A stretch of 58,683 nt of DNA from an uncultured Chitinophagaceae bacterium (GCA_903870685.1 CAIQDX010000120.1:1-58683); one strand, 5' to 3'. Positions 15,702-24,884 are shown, counted from the stretch's first letter. The notes: generated by a model from the sequence alone, not told the origin. Translations and numbers: made by a program.

Positions 15702-17366
15702 TTATCTCTTTGCTTCCAGCACTTCGATATCAAAAACCATGATACTGTTAATTGGAATTTTGGTACTCATTGTTCTGATAGAATATGCTAATCCAGAAGG
15801 AATGATCAATTGAATCTTACCTCCCACTTTACACATTGGCAAACCAATTGTCCAACCTTTGATTAAACGGCTTAATGGAAATACCGCTGGCTTATCTTTT
15901 GTTTGATCGAAAACAGAACCATCACTTAACAACGAACCTTTATAAAAAACAGTCACAGTATCTTTTAAATTTACAAGATTACCATTACCTTCTTTTATAA
16001 TTTTATAGAACACGCCATTTATCGAACCTGTTGTATCAATTTTTTTTGCTTCAACTGCTTTGTATATTTCAGCAATATCTTTTTTTGATTGTGATAAACT
16101 ATCTGCATTTTTTGTCCATGCGAAAATTGGCCGTTGTTTATTTTCTTTTCTTACAAATGAATCGCCAAATTTTGCATTCGCTAATTGAAATCCACCATTC
16201 CATAAATAGAATTTATTATTTTCAACACCGCCACCAAAGTCAATCCTGTCCTTTGCTTTAGCCGTTGCATCGTAAGAAAATTTTGCTTCAGTTAATTCAA
16301 TTGACTTACCATTATTTAATTGAATCCACTGATTTCCAAAATATGCTTTGCGCTGTAACTGGCCATTTACTCCTGAAAAATTTTCATTGAATGAATATAA
16401 GTTTCGTAAATACTTGCCATCTTTTGGTGCTTTAAAACTTGCAATTAATTTCCATTTTTGTAATTCAGGCAAATAAATATATCCGGTATAAATTGTTGTT
16501 CTAGTAATAGTATCTGGCATAGCAGTTACTAATAATTTATAAGTGCTATCTGTATTCCAAGGATACACCCAATGACTATGACCACCGGTTCCTTCATTAC
16601 CAAATCCATCTGCAAAAACATCTTCGCCCTTTACCATTAATTTAACTTTGTTGCTATCGGCAACTTTATTTCTATCAACCGCTTCATTGCCTGCATCCCA
16701 AACAGAAAAAATAACCCGTCGTTCATTTTCACTATTCACCTGAATTCCTAAATAACCTCGTGCAAAACCACAAGCCATATAATAACTATGCAAGTGATCA
16801 AAACCTTTTGGAACAGTTAATTCATTATAAAATTGAGTTACTTTATTGCTGTCATTAACAGAATATTTTAAATGAACAGAAGCTGCATTGCGTCTAGGTT
16901 TTGCATTGAAATGAATTCCATTTACAGCATCACCATTTAATTGTAATGATTGAATTGTTGCAACAGATTTATTAGCAGAAATATTTGCAGATAATGTTAC
17001 CGTATAAAATCCAGATTGAGTAATATGAATATTTCCCGCTTTACAAATTTTATATGAGTTGCTTTTAGGAATACTTACAGGAAATTTTTTATCTGCTATT
17101 TCCAGTAAAATAGTACTTCCACTGAATGGATTTTTTGCGAGAAGATTTATATTGATGGTTCCTGTATCACGAATAAAGAAATGAAATTCTATTTTTTGAT
17201 TTGCATCTTTCCATTCAACGGATGAATCTTTTTTATTGAAAAAAAGATCCTCATCGTTTTCGGCAGGAACTGCATACCCTGTAAATGCCGGGATGTTCAC
17301 ATTTTTTTGAGCAAACAAAACTGAAGAAACAAATAAACAAATCAGTAAAGTAAAATATCGTAACAT
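15702..17366 (-). CDS. DUF5077-DUF3472 secreted protein fused to an FKBP-type peptidyl-prolyl isomerase
   Basis: A 554-residue exported protein (signal peptide MLRYFTLLICLFVSSVLFAQ). Residues about 20-140 resemble DUF5077, about 155-420 DUF3472 (GFDHLHSYYMACGFARGYLGIQ; VIFSVWDAGNE; GGHSHWVYPW; RKAYFGNQWIQL), and about 445-554 form an FKBP domain (GVFYKIIKEGNG; KDTVTVFYKGSLLSDGSVFDQT; LIKGWTIGLPMCKVGGKIQLIIPSGLAY; SIMVFDIEVLE). In the FKBP part the usual Tyr, Phe-Asp and Ile residues of the active site are largely present. Fusion of a putative carbohydrate-linked domain to a prolyl isomerase is unusual. It may be one protein acting in the periplasm on polysaccharide-bound substrates, but the function is unknown. 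Confidence 0.85.
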   Translation of the reverse strand: MLRYFTLLICLFVSSVLFAQKNVNIPAFTGYAVPAENDEDLFFNKKDSSVEWKDANQKIEFHFFIRDTGTININLLAKNPFSGSTILLEIADKKFPVSIPKSNSYKICKAGNIHITQSGFYTVTLSANISANKSVATIQSLQLNGDAVNGIHFNAKPRRNAASVHLKYSVNDSNKVTQFYNELTVPKGFDHLHSYYMACGFARGYLGIQVNSENERRVIFSVWDAGNEAVDRNKVADSNKVKLMVKGEDVFADGFGNEGTGGHSHWVYPWNTDSTYKLLVTAMPDTITRTTIYTGYIYLPELQKWKLIASFKAPKDGKYLRNLYSFNENFSGVNGQLQRKAYFGNQWIQLNNGKSIELTEAKFSYDATAKAKDRIDFGGGVENNKFYLWNGGFQLANAKFGDSFVRKENKQRPIFAWTKNADSLSQSKKDIAEIYKAVEAKKIDTTGSINGVFYKIIKEGNGNLVNLKDTVTVFYKGSLLSDGSVFDQTKDKPAVFPLSRLIKGWTIGLPMCKVGGKIQLIIPSGLAYSIRTMSTKIPINSIMVFDIEVLEAKR

Positions 17367-17516
17367 AAAAATTATTTCGGTTAATCAAACTTACTGAAAA
17401 CAAAACCACTCTGAAGTAAAAAATATTTTTGAACAGAAATCAGGGAATACGCTTAGACAATTGCGAGGTTCATAAAAAAGAGTAAAATGTTACTAAAAAA
17501 TTAATTTCTTAAAAAA

Positions 17517-17553
17517 TTAAACAAACGTTTGATTAATTCAAACATTTGTTTAA
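17517..17553. promoter_or_regulatory. Palindromic operator overlapping the tetR-efflux promoter
   Basis: TTAAACAAACGTTTG and CAAACATTTGTTTAA are inverted repeats of 15 bases with one mismatch, around ATTAATT. Each arm itself contains a CAAACrTTTG dyad. The right arm overlaps the -7 box of the promoter of the downstream TetR gene and the left arm contains the -33 TTG, so a bound repressor would block RNA polymerase. Confidence 0.82.
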
Positions 17554-17558
17554 TTTTG
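17528..17558 (+). promoter_or_regulatory. Promoter of the tetR-emrA-emrB-tolC operon
   Basis: TTTG (17528-17531), exactly 19 bases, then TAATTTTG (17551-17558), a perfect Bacteroidota -7 box. The start point should be near 17562-17565, about 15 bases before the TetR ATG. Confidence 0.8.
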
Positions 17559-17577
17559 CCCTTCAAACCCTTCCAAC

Positions 17578-18198
17578 ATGAGTGTAGATAAAAAAGAACA
17601 TATTATTAATACTGCCATAGAACTCTTTGCCGAAAAGGGTTTTGAAGGAACTTCTGTTCGGGATCTCGCTGCAAAAGCCGATGTGAACATTGCCATGGTG
17701 AATTACTATTTTGGTTCGAAAGACAAATTATTTGAAGCCATAATTGAACACAAAGCCTCATATATGAGGGAAAGATTGGAAGAAATCACAACCGACAAAT
17801 CAAAATCAGTGATCGAAAAATTAGATGCAGTAATTGAAACTTATGTGAACAGAATTTTATCGCAACACCATTACCATCGAATTATTCATCAGGAATTAAT
17901 GCTGAAACAAAGAGAAGAAGTGCATAATAATATTATCACCCTCTTCAACAAAAACACACTCATCATTAAAAGCATTATTGAACACGGTATCAAGAAAAAA
18001 GTATTTAAAAAAGTAGATCCGGAATTAACATTCGCTTCTATTCTGGGTACCATCAATCAGGTGATGTTATCTAAAGCCATGTGTAATCAGTTAATGAATA
18101 AAGAAAAAAATTTCAACCCATATATCGATGAAAATTTTAAGAAACGAATCATCACACATTTAAAACAATTAATTCGCTCGCTTTTAATACAACATTAA
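17578..18198 (+). CDS. TetR/AcrR family transcriptional repressor of the efflux operon
   Basis: A 206-residue one-component repressor. The N-terminal helix-turn-helix domain is clear (HIINTAIELFAEKGFEGTSVRDLAAKADVNIAMVNYYFGSKDKLFEAII); the C-terminal ligand-binding domain (about 60-206) is helical and variable as usual. It is the first gene of the operon, with a strong palindrome over its own promoter, so it most likely represses itself and the three efflux genes until a toxic ligand binds. The ligand is unknown. emrA follows after 14 bases. Confidence 0.92.
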   Translation: MSVDKKEHIINTAIELFAEKGFEGTSVRDLAAKADVNIAMVNYYFGSKDKLFEAIIEHKASYMRERLEEITTDKSKSVIEKLDAVIETYVNRILSQHHYHRIIHQELMLKQREEVHNNIITLFNKNTLIIKSIIEHGIKKKVFKKVDPELTFASILGTINQVMLSKAMCNQLMNKEKNFNPYIDENFKKRIITHLKQLIRSLLIQH

Positions 18199-18212
18199 TT
18201 CAAATACAGATT

Positions 18213-19259
18213 ATGACTAATCAAGAAACAAAACAAAAAAAAGAAATTCCCGTTAAGTTTATTGTTATCGGCATTATTTTTTTAGTTGCAGCTTTTTTTG
18301 GCTACAAAAAAATAAGTTATGTCTTAACACATGAAACAACCGATAATGCACAAATAGAAACGCAAATAACTCCTGTGTTACCAAGGGTTTCAGGGTATGT
18401 TAAAACAATTACTGTTAAAGATTATGATTCAGTTAAAACAGGTGAATTACTTGTTGAATTGGATGATGCGGAATTGCAAACACAATTGGCAGAGATGGAA
18501 GCCGATTATCGTCAGGCTGAAGTTGACATCATCAATGCAAAAGCATCTTTGAACAATGCAATCGTTTCTTTGAGTGTAAATAAAGGAACCATTGATATCA
18601 ATAATGTGAAGCTGCAAAAATCGAAAGAAGATCTGCAACGCGATAAAAATTTATACACTGCAGAAGCCATCACCAAAAAACAATTGGATGATTCGCAATA
18701 TGCATTGGAAACGGCGCAAAAACAATTTGATAACAGTAAGAATGATCTAAGTTCTGCTGAAAGTAGAATTGCTGTTTTAAAAGCATCAGTTGAAAAAACA
18801 CAAGCTGCTTTGGCTGTAAAACAAGCAAAGATCGATCAAACAAAACTCAAAATTTCTTACACCAAAATTTATGCGCCCCAAACTGGAAGAATTGGAAAGA
18901 AAAATGTTTCGGAAGGACAATTCATTCAAGCAGGCACGCCTTTATTTTCTGTTGTGAACGATAGCACTTATTGGATCATAGCCAATTTCAAAGAAAATCA
19001 ATTAAGCAAATTAACGCCTGGCAAAGAAGTAAATATTGAAGTAGATGCATTGCCAGATCTAAAATTAAAAGGAACAATTCAAAGTTTAAGTGATGCAACT
19101 GGTGCAAGATTTTCTTTGCTTCCACCCGATAATGCAAGTGGCAATTTTGTAAAAGTTACTCAACGTGTTCCTGTAAAAATAAACATCAATGACGCTGAAA
19201 AATATAAATCACAATTACGTGCCGGATTAAGTGTGTTTGTAAGCATCGATATTAAATAA
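18213..19259 (+). CDS. emrA: HlyD/EmrA-family membrane fusion protein
   Basis: Periplasmic adaptor of a tripartite drug exporter, 348 residues. One N-terminal transmembrane anchor (FIVIGIIFLVAAFFGYKKI), then a split biotinyl-lipoyl domain (ETQITPVLPRVSGYVKTITVKDYDSVKTGELLVELDD and later IYAPQTGRIGKKNVSEGQFIQAGTPLFSVV), a long coiled-coil hairpin at about 90-200, and a beta-barrel domain ending in SVFVSIDI. It should connect the inner-membrane EmrB to the outer-membrane TolC encoded two genes downstream. The gene symbol follows the family; substrate is unknown. Confidence 0.9.
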   Translation: MTNQETKQKKEIPVKFIVIGIIFLVAAFFGYKKISYVLTHETTDNAQIETQITPVLPRVSGYVKTITVKDYDSVKTGELLVELDDAELQTQLAEMEADYRQAEVDIINAKASLNNAIVSLSVNKGTIDINNVKLQKSKEDLQRDKNLYTAEAITKKQLDDSQYALETAQKQFDNSKNDLSSAESRIAVLKASVEKTQAALAVKQAKIDQTKLKISYTKIYAPQTGRIGKKNVSEGQFIQAGTPLFSVVNDSTYWIIANFKENQLSKLTPGKEVNIEVDALPDLKLKGTIQSLSDATGARFSLLPPDNASGNFVKVTQRVPVKININDAEKYKSQLRAGLSVFVSIDIK

Positions 19260-19306
19260 ATCGTAAATCATAGTTCGTACTTAATACTTCTTAAATCAAA
19301 GTTTGA

Positions 19307-20890
19307 ATGGCTACACCCAAAGGTTTTGCAAGGGCTATTATTGTAATTACAACTGTTACTGCTGCAGTGATGGAGTTGATCGATACATCGATCGTGAATG
19401 TGGCATTGAGTGACATGAGCGGTAGTTTAGGTGTGAACATTGAAGACATTAGTTGGGTAATTACTTCCTATGCAATTGCGAATGTTATCATCATTCCTCT
19501 AACAGGATTTTTAGCTGAATATTTTGGAAGAAGAAATTATTATATCGTTTCAATGATAATTTTTACTGCTGCATCTTACATGTGTGCGCAGTCAACAAGT
19601 TTGGTTGAAATTATTGCATGGCGTTTTATTCAAGGTGTTGGTGGTGGTGCATTATTATCAACTTCACAAGCTATTTTATTTGATGCATTCGAACCAAAAG
19701 ATCGTCCTATTGCTTCGGGTTTATTTGGAATGGGGATTGTTCTAGGGCCCACGCTGGGACCAACTCTTGGCGGTTTCATTATTGATCATGCCTCTTGGCC
19801 TTTGATATTTATGATCAATATTCCAATCGGTATTGTTGCAACATTTTTATCTTATACTTTCATCGAGAAAAGGGAAGGCGAAGGCAAAAAGAAAAAACAA
19901 ATTAAAATTGATTATACAGGAATTTTATTATTAGCAGTCGGCATTGGTTGTTTGCAATATGTTTTAGAAAGAGGCGAAGCTGAAGATTGGTTTAATAGCG
20001 AATTAATTAGAATTACTTCCATCATTGCAACGGTTGGATTAATTGGTTTTATTACTTACGAATTAAGTATCGATCATCCTGCCGTTAATTTAAAAGTATT
20101 GAATAATCGAAACCTTGCATTCACTACCATTTTTACATTTATTGTTGGCTTGGGATTATTTACTTCCGTATTTGTGTTTCCTGTTTTAGCACAAAGAGTT
20201 TTAGGATTTACTGCCTACGAAACAGGTTTAACATTATTAGCACCAACAATGTTAACGGTAATCATGATGCCCATTATTGGTAAGACAATGAGCAAAGGTG
20301 TATCACCCATTCCATTTGTAGTTACCGGATTTTTATTATTTGCTGCATATTGTTATACAAGTTCTATAATGAGTCCTGATGTTGGCAAATGGGATTTCTT
20401 TTTTCCTTTAGCCTTAAGAGCAGTTGGTATTAGTATGGTGCAGTTGCCATTAATTAATCAGGCTGTTGCAGGGTTAGCGCCAAAAGATTATGCGTCGGGC
20501 ATTTCATTAAATAATATGATTCGTCAATTAGGTGGTGCATTTGGTATAGCATTGGCAAATAATTATATCGCCAATCGTTATGCGCAACACCGAATGGATT
20601 TGGTAAGTTCTATGCCAAATGGTTCGCCGGCATTAACCGAAAGATTAAATATTATTTCGCAAGGACTTATCAGTAAAGGAAGCGATGTTGCCGGTGCCGG
20701 AACAAAAGCATTGGCCACAGTGAATGCAATAGTTGATCGCCAAGCAAATTATTTATCGTACTTGGATACATTTAGATTGATAGGAATATTTTTCATTGTC
20801 GCCATTCCGTTAGTTGCATTTTTAAGAGTGAAGAAAAAAACAGCAACAGAAATTGCTGCACAAATGAAAGCAGCAGCAGAATCGCATTGA
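19307..20890 (+). CDS. emrB: DHA2-family multidrug MFS transporter (EmrB/QacA type)
   Basis: A 527-residue drug/proton antiporter with about 14 transmembrane segments, as expected for DHA2. Landmarks are MELIDTSIVNVALSDMSGSLG in helix 1 (the D1 motif), the loop 2-3 motif GFLAEYFGRRNYY, RFIQGVGGGALLS and helix 5 motif C GMGIVLGPTLGPTLGGFI. It lies 47 bases after the adaptor. The tolC gene follows after a full copy of the dispersed repeat, so the order is repressor, adaptor, pump, outer-membrane channel. Confidence 0.92.
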   Translation: MATPKGFARAIIVITTVTAAVMELIDTSIVNVALSDMSGSLGVNIEDISWVITSYAIANVIIIPLTGFLAEYFGRRNYYIVSMIIFTAASYMCAQSTSLVEIIAWRFIQGVGGGALLSTSQAILFDAFEPKDRPIASGLFGMGIVLGPTLGPTLGGFIIDHASWPLIFMINIPIGIVATFLSYTFIEKREGEGKKKKQIKIDYTGILLLAVGIGCLQYVLERGEAEDWFNSELIRITSIIATVGLIGFITYELSIDHPAVNLKVLNNRNLAFTTIFTFIVGLGLFTSVFVFPVLAQRVLGFTAYETGLTLLAPTMLTVIMMPIIGKTMSKGVSPIPFVVTGFLLFAAYCYTSSIMSPDVGKWDFFFPLALRAVGISMVQLPLINQAVAGLAPKDYASGISLNNMIRQLGGAFGIALANNYIANRYAQHRMDLVSSMPNGSPALTERLNIISQGLISKGSDVAGAGTKALATVNAIVDRQANYLSYLDTFRLIGIFFIVAIPLVAFLRVKKKTATEIAAQMKAAAESH

Positions 20891-20924
20891 TGAAAAAACA
20901 AATTATAAAAAAGAAAAAATAAAA

Positions 20925-21066
20925 TTTTTATGTTACCGGCAGTAGAATAAAAATGAAACACCTGTTGTGTCACTCACTTCAACGTTCAGATCAATATTGA
21001 ACAGAAAGCCGAAGAGTGCGACGCAACGAAGATGACATGAAAATCAAAAGCTAGTAACAAAAAACA
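20925..21066. repeat. Full-length two-armed copy of the dispersed repeat between emrB and tolC
   Basis: About 140 bases with homologous inverted arms. The left arm begins TATGTTACC and holds GTTGTGTCACTC (20964-20975); the right arm holds GTGCGACGCAAC (21016-21027) and ends GCTAGTAACAAAAAA. The centre is GTTCAGATCAATATTGAAC, itself partly palindromic. This copy shows that the single-arm copies elsewhere are halves of a MITE- or REP-like palindromic element with GTTAC/GTAAC ends. Confidence 0.8.
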
Positions 21067-21087
21067 TAGAATTTAAAAAACAAAAAG

Positions 21088-22368
21088 ATGAAAAAAAGTT
21101 TAATCTTCTTAACAGTACTGATCACAGCAAATGCAGGTATAGCACAGGTTAAAGTGAATTCGGAATTAAAAAATTTGATTACTCAATCCTTCGGTTATTT
21201 TCCAAAAATAAAAGAAGTAGAAAATACTGTAGCCACAGCACAAGAAAAAGTAAGTTTAATACAACTAAATAAATCGCCGGAAATAACTGGCGTTGCATCA
21301 TACGAATTTGTACAACCAAAAATCACAATTCCATTGGGTGGTGTTGATTTTCAATTTGCACCGGTGCATAATTTAAACGGTAATTTAAATGCAACTTATT
21401 CTTTGTTCGACTTTGGAAGATTAAAAGCAAACGTTACTAAAACAAAAGATGAATTGCAATTGGCAAAACATAATGTTGATAATGTAAAAGCACAATTGGC
21501 AAATCAGGTGGCAATCATTTATTATAATATTGTTTATCTGCAAAAAGCAATCAGCATTCAGGATAGTGTAATTAATTTTTTAACAGACAATAAAATTGTT
21601 GTTCAAACAAAATTAAAAAATGGCGATGCTTTAAAAATTGATCTGCTCAACATTCAGGCAAACATTGATGCAGAACAAAACAGAAAAGTTGATCTGTTGA
21701 ATTCGTTACAAAAACAATTGAATTTATTGGAATATACAACCGGCATAAAAAACAATAACGGGCAGGTTTTTGATTTTGATGTTAATCTTACAGATGCCAA
21801 TGCAGCATTGAGTTTGGCGCAAACAACTAATATTGATTTTTTATTAGCGAAAGATAAAATAAAACAATCTCAAAGCGATCTGGAAATTGCAAAACTCGGC
21901 GATAAACCTTTTGTTGGATTGAATGCAATTGCTGGTACAAAGAATGGTTACATCCCCGATGTAAATAATTTGAAATTTAATTATGCTGCCGGTGTTTCTT
22001 TATCGATCCCAATTTATAATGGTGGTAAAACTAAACAGCAGATAAAATTGCAACAAAATATTATTAAACAAAACGAGTTAGCTGTTGAATCGTTAAGCAA
22101 TAATTATAAAAAAGATATTCAGCAAGCATTAACTGATATCAGAAGTAATTACGAACGCATTAATAATACCAAAGGACAAACAGAACAAGCATTATACGCA
22201 CAACAATTAGCAGCAACAAGATTTAAAAATGGTGTAGGAACTAATTTAGAATTAACCAATGCCAGCACTAATGTGCAACGTGCGTTGTTAACCAAATTGC
22301 AATACGAATATCAATTATGTTTAGCTAAAGTAGAATTGGTAAGATTGATGGGATATCAGTATTGGTAA
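21088..22368 (+). CDS. TolC-family outer-membrane efflux channel
   Basis: A 426-residue outer-membrane factor with signal peptide MKKSLIFLTVLITANAGIAQ and two OEP repeats of long heptad-rich helices (ENTVATAQEKVSLIQLNKSPEITGVASYEF; LNATYSLFDFGRLKANVTKTKDELQLAKHNVDNVK; VSLSIPIYNGGKTKQQIKLQQNIIKQNELAVES). It completes the tripartite exporter with the upstream adaptor and MFS pump. In many Bacteroidota clusters tolC comes directly after tetR; here it is last and separated from emrB by about 200 bases containing a repeat. Confidence 0.9.
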   Translation: MKKSLIFLTVLITANAGIAQVKVNSELKNLITQSFGYFPKIKEVENTVATAQEKVSLIQLNKSPEITGVASYEFVQPKITIPLGGVDFQFAPVHNLNGNLNATYSLFDFGRLKANVTKTKDELQLAKHNVDNVKAQLANQVAIIYYNIVYLQKAISIQDSVINFLTDNKIVVQTKLKNGDALKIDLLNIQANIDAEQNRKVDLLNSLQKQLNLLEYTTGIKNNNGQVFDFDVNLTDANAALSLAQTTNIDFLLAKDKIKQSQSDLEIAKLGDKPFVGLNAIAGTKNGYIPDVNNLKFNYAAGVSLSIPIYNGGKTKQQIKLQQNIIKQNELAVESLSNNYKKDIQQALTDIRSNYERINNTKGQTEQALYAQQLAATRFKNGVGTNLELTNASTNVQRALLTKLQYEYQLCLAKVELVRLMGYQYW

Positions 22369-22425
22369 ACCCCTATCCCTATAGAATAATATTTTTAATT
22401 AAAAGAATAATAAGTGTTTTAATAA

Positions 22426-22447
22426 CTCCCCTTTAGGGGTTGGGGGT
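22426..22447. repeat. CCCCTTTAGGGG palindromic intergenic sequence
   Basis: Between the convergent tolC and SET genes lies CTCCCCTTTAGGGGTTGGGG, with a 12-base perfect palindrome CCCCTTTAGGGG and a nearby second CCCCTAT. From memory, similar C/G-run palindromes recur between genes in Bacteroidota genomes. It could act as a terminator hairpin for either gene, but no clear T-run follows. Confidence 0.5.
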
Positions 22448-22450
22448 ATC

Positions 22451-22840
22451 TTATTTCGCATCAAACCAAACAGGCTTTTGGCTATCGGGTGATGCATTAT
22501 AATTGATGAAAAGTTCATCTCCTTTTTTTACATCTTTCACAACAGTGATGCTGATCAATTCATTTTCGTAATCCATGTTATAGTCGCAATTCGAATTATA
22601 ATCATGATTATACATCGATACATAACCCAACCCCAATGCACCTAATTTTGTGCTTTTGCCCCATTCGAAAATATAATGAAACAATTTAGATTGTTCAATC
22701 GCTTTTCTTTCAGCCATTGTAAAAACCAATACAGGTGAGATTTCAATCACTTTCCCAGCTTTAATATTTTTTGTGGTATAAACACCTCTTCCACCCTTTT
22801 CTTTACCGGATGCAGCAATGACCAAACAAGGTAAAATCAT
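22451..22840 (-). CDS. SET domain protein-lysine methyltransferase-like protein
   Basis: A 129-residue stand-alone SET domain. SAM- and lysine-site motifs are visible: GKEKGGRGVYTTKNIKAGKVIE (the GxG motif), YVSMYNHDYNSNCDY (the NHS-like motif, here NHDYNSNC) and KKGDELFINYN (the ELxxxY motif). No pre- or post-SET region is present. Its substrate in bacteria is unknown; it could modify a protein lysine in the cytoplasm. It lies upstream of nothing obvious on its strand and is convergent with tolC. Confidence 0.8.
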   Translation of the reverse strand: MILPCLVIAASGKEKGGRGVYTTKNIKAGKVIEISPVLVFTMAERKAIEQSKLFHYIFEWGKSTKLGALGLGYVSMYNHDYNSNCDYNMDYENELISITVVKDVKKGDELFINYNASPDSQKPVWFDAK

Positions 22841-22911
22841 ATTTTTATTTAAGTCAGCGAAGATAACCCGTTAAACGAATTGAAAATAAATTTTTGCAGT
22901 TGGTATTGTGA

Positions 22912-23409
22912 TTATAATCTTTCGATCATTCGTTCTACCATTTTATAAGTAGCCGGACAATATTCAATATTTTGTTTGTGAACATGAATATAATCGACCA
23001 TTTTCTTTTTGGTTAAATGCGGGAAACCTGCACAGTCAGCGGGTCGTACATCGTAGATAGAACATTTATTATCCTTTAGATTTAAGAACTGACAGGGTTG
23101 CTTTGTGTTCATCCAATCGCCTTCTTTTTTATCATACTCCAACCATTTGTCTTTAAACTCCTGTACGGTTGTTCCAAAATGTACCGCAATACGTTTAATA
23201 TCTTTTGTTGTAAATGTAGGAGTCATTGTTTTGCAACAATTGGCGCAACTTAAACAATCTGTTTCCTTCCATACTTCAGCATCAATTTCTTCAACACGTT
23301 TATGCAAACCTTTAGTCGGATTTTTTTCAAGCTTTGTTAAAAAACGTTTGAATGCTTTTTTATTGTAACGAACTTTTTGTTTAAAAGAACGAAGATTAAT
23401 AGGCTCCAT
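22912..23409 (-). CDS. YkgJ-family cysteine cluster protein
   Basis: A 165-residue cytoplasmic protein of the YkgJ/UPF0153 family, with an eight-cysteine pattern: CLSCANCCKTM near residue 55, CQFLNLKDNKCSIYDVRPADCAGFP at about 100-125, and CPATYKM near the end. The family is thought to bind zinc or an iron-sulfur cluster. Its biological function is not settled, although methylation- or oxidation-related roles have been proposed. It is divergent from xerD, with a repeat copy between the two promoters. Confidence 0.85.
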   Translation of the reverse strand: MEPINLRSFKQKVRYNKKAFKRFLTKLEKNPTKGLHKRVEEIDAEVWKETDCLSCANCCKTMTPTFTTKDIKRIAVHFGTTVQEFKDKWLEYDKKEGDWMNTKQPCQFLNLKDNKCSIYDVRPADCAGFPHLTKKKMVDYIHVHKQNIEYCPATYKMVERMIERL

Positions 23410-23500
23410 TTATTATTTTAAATTGAAATAGATGATTTAATGCTGATATTGCAAGTCGCGAATATAAGTGATTAATGCAAAACGTAAATTTGATGAGCAG

Positions 23501-23571
23501 AATAGTTACAGCAGAAGTGTGCGACGCAACAGTAGTATCATTGAAAAACAAAAGTTCGTAACAAAAAAATA
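23501..23571 (+). repeat. Dispersed GTGCGACGCAAC repeat, single-arm copy before xerD
   Basis: Core 23519-23530, preceded by GCAGAA and followed by a right end AACAAAAGTTCGTAACAAAA. It ends about 20 bases before the xerD ATG and is oriented with xerD. Confidence 0.78.
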
Positions 23572-23592
23572 AATATTCAATCATAAATCTCC

Positions 23593-24495
23593 ATGTGGGA
23601 AGCGTATAAAAAAGGATTCAAAGCTTATTTACAATTAGAGCGATCACTTAGCGATAACTCTGTTGAAGCTTACCTGCGTGACGTGGAAAAATTGACTGAA
23701 TATTTATTGGCAACCAATCAAACTAAATCGCCGGCAGAGGTAGAATTAAAAGACCTGCAACATTTTGTTCAGTGGATAGCCGAATTAGGAATGACGGCAA
23801 CATCGCAATCGAGAATTATTTCGGGCATTCGTGGATTTTATCATTATTGTTTGATCGAACAAATAACAGTAAACAATCCATCAACTTTATTAGAAGCGCC
23901 AAAAACAAAAAGATCATTACCCGATTTTTTAAGTTTCGAAGAAATTGAAAAAATAATTGCTCAAATTAATGTTAGTACAAATGATGGCGGCAGAAATAAA
24001 GCTATCCTGGAAACCATGTACAGCTGCGGTTTGCGGGTAAGCGAAGTAATTAATTTAAAACTAAGTTGTTTGTATCTGGATGTTGGTTTTATTCGAGTAA
24101 TTGGTAAAGGCGATAAAGAAAGATTAATTCCAATTGGTACCGATGCCATCAAATTCATTAAAATTTATAAGGACAATATTCGTGTGCATCAACAAATTCA
24201 AACTGGATTTGAAGACATTTTATTTTTAAATAAACGTGGCAATAATTTATCGAGAGTGATGATATTTTATATCATAAAAGACCTGGCACAAAAAGCAGAA
24301 ATTAAAAAGAATATTTCGCCACATACTTTTCGCCATTCTTTTGCAACACATTTGGTAGAAGGCGGTGCCGACCTGCGTGCCGTGCAAGAAATGCTTGGCC
24401 ACGAAAGCATTACCACCACTGAAATCTACACACATTTGGACAGAGATTTTTTGAGAAATACTTTACAACAATTTCATCCTGCATTCAAAAAATAA
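23593..24495 (+). CDS. xerD: Site-specific tyrosine recombinase XerD
   Basis: A 300-residue tyrosine recombinase. The N-terminal SAM-like core-binding domain (AYKKGFKAYLQLERSLSDNSVEAYLRDVEKL) is followed by the catalytic domain with the Arg of CGLRVSEVINL, the Lys in GKGDKERLIPI, HTFRHSFATHLVEGG (His-x-x-Arg), LGHESITTTEIYTHL with the Tyr nucleophile. Length and motifs match the housekeeping recombinases that resolve chromosome dimers at dif with FtsK. A role in phage or element integration is possible, but no att-like repeats or phage genes surround it. XerC and XerD cannot be told apart with certainty by eye. Confidence 0.9.
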   Translation: MWEAYKKGFKAYLQLERSLSDNSVEAYLRDVEKLTEYLLATNQTKSPAEVELKDLQHFVQWIAELGMTATSQSRIISGIRGFYHYCLIEQITVNNPSTLLEAPKTKRSLPDFLSFEEIEKIIAQINVSTNDGGRNKAILETMYSCGLRVSEVINLKLSCLYLDVGFIRVIGKGDKERLIPIGTDAIKFIKIYKDNIRVHQQIQTGFEDILFLNKRGNNLSRVMIFYIIKDLAQKAEIKKNISPHTFRHSFATHLVEGGADLRAVQEMLGHESITTTEIYTHLDRDFLRNTLQQFHPAFKK

Positions 24496-24540
24496 TCGGG
24501 CAATCGGATCAGTTTTCGTAATTTGTATGTGCTTCGAAAT

Positions 24541-24834
24541 ATGAACTTAACTAAGGATCATAAAAAGTCAACCCTGTTTCTAACCATTTATTTTGCATGG
24601 TGGTTTTATTTTGCTTATTCTTATTTTATAAAAAACAATTCAAGCAATTTCTATCTTCAAAGTAATGCAAATCTATTTCTCATTTCATTTGCCATCATGT
24701 TCGCTTATTGGTTGATTCTTTTATTTATGGTATTGATTAATAAAGGGGATAGACAAACAGATTTTTTAATTTTGTTTGGATTAGTAAGTTCTCCTTTGGC
24801 TATCACATTATTTTATATTTTATCCGAATTATAA
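24541..24834 (+). CDS. Small three-helix membrane protein, unknown
   Basis: A 97-residue protein with three hydrophobic segments (TLFLTIYFAWWFYFAYSYF; NLFLISFAIMFAYWLILLFMVLI; DFLILFGLVSSPLAITLFYIL). I begin at MNLTKDHKKS; an upstream TTG would add six residues. It follows xerD by 45 bases on the same strand and may be co-transcribed with it. I do not recognise a family and see no functional residues. Confidence 0.6.
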   Translation: MNLTKDHKKSTLFLTIYFAWWFYFAYSYFIKNNSSNFYLQSNANLFLISFAIMFAYWLILLFMVLINKGDRQTDFLILFGLVSSPLAITLFYILSEL

Positions 24835-24884
24835 AAAATAAGTTTAGCCCATCACAAAACATTTCAACTATTCAATTGTTGTAT

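Noticed and set aside
23593-24495. XerD-like recombinase as integrase of a genomic island
   Set aside because: Length and sequence fit the housekeeping recombinase, and no flanking direct repeats or cargo genes were seen.
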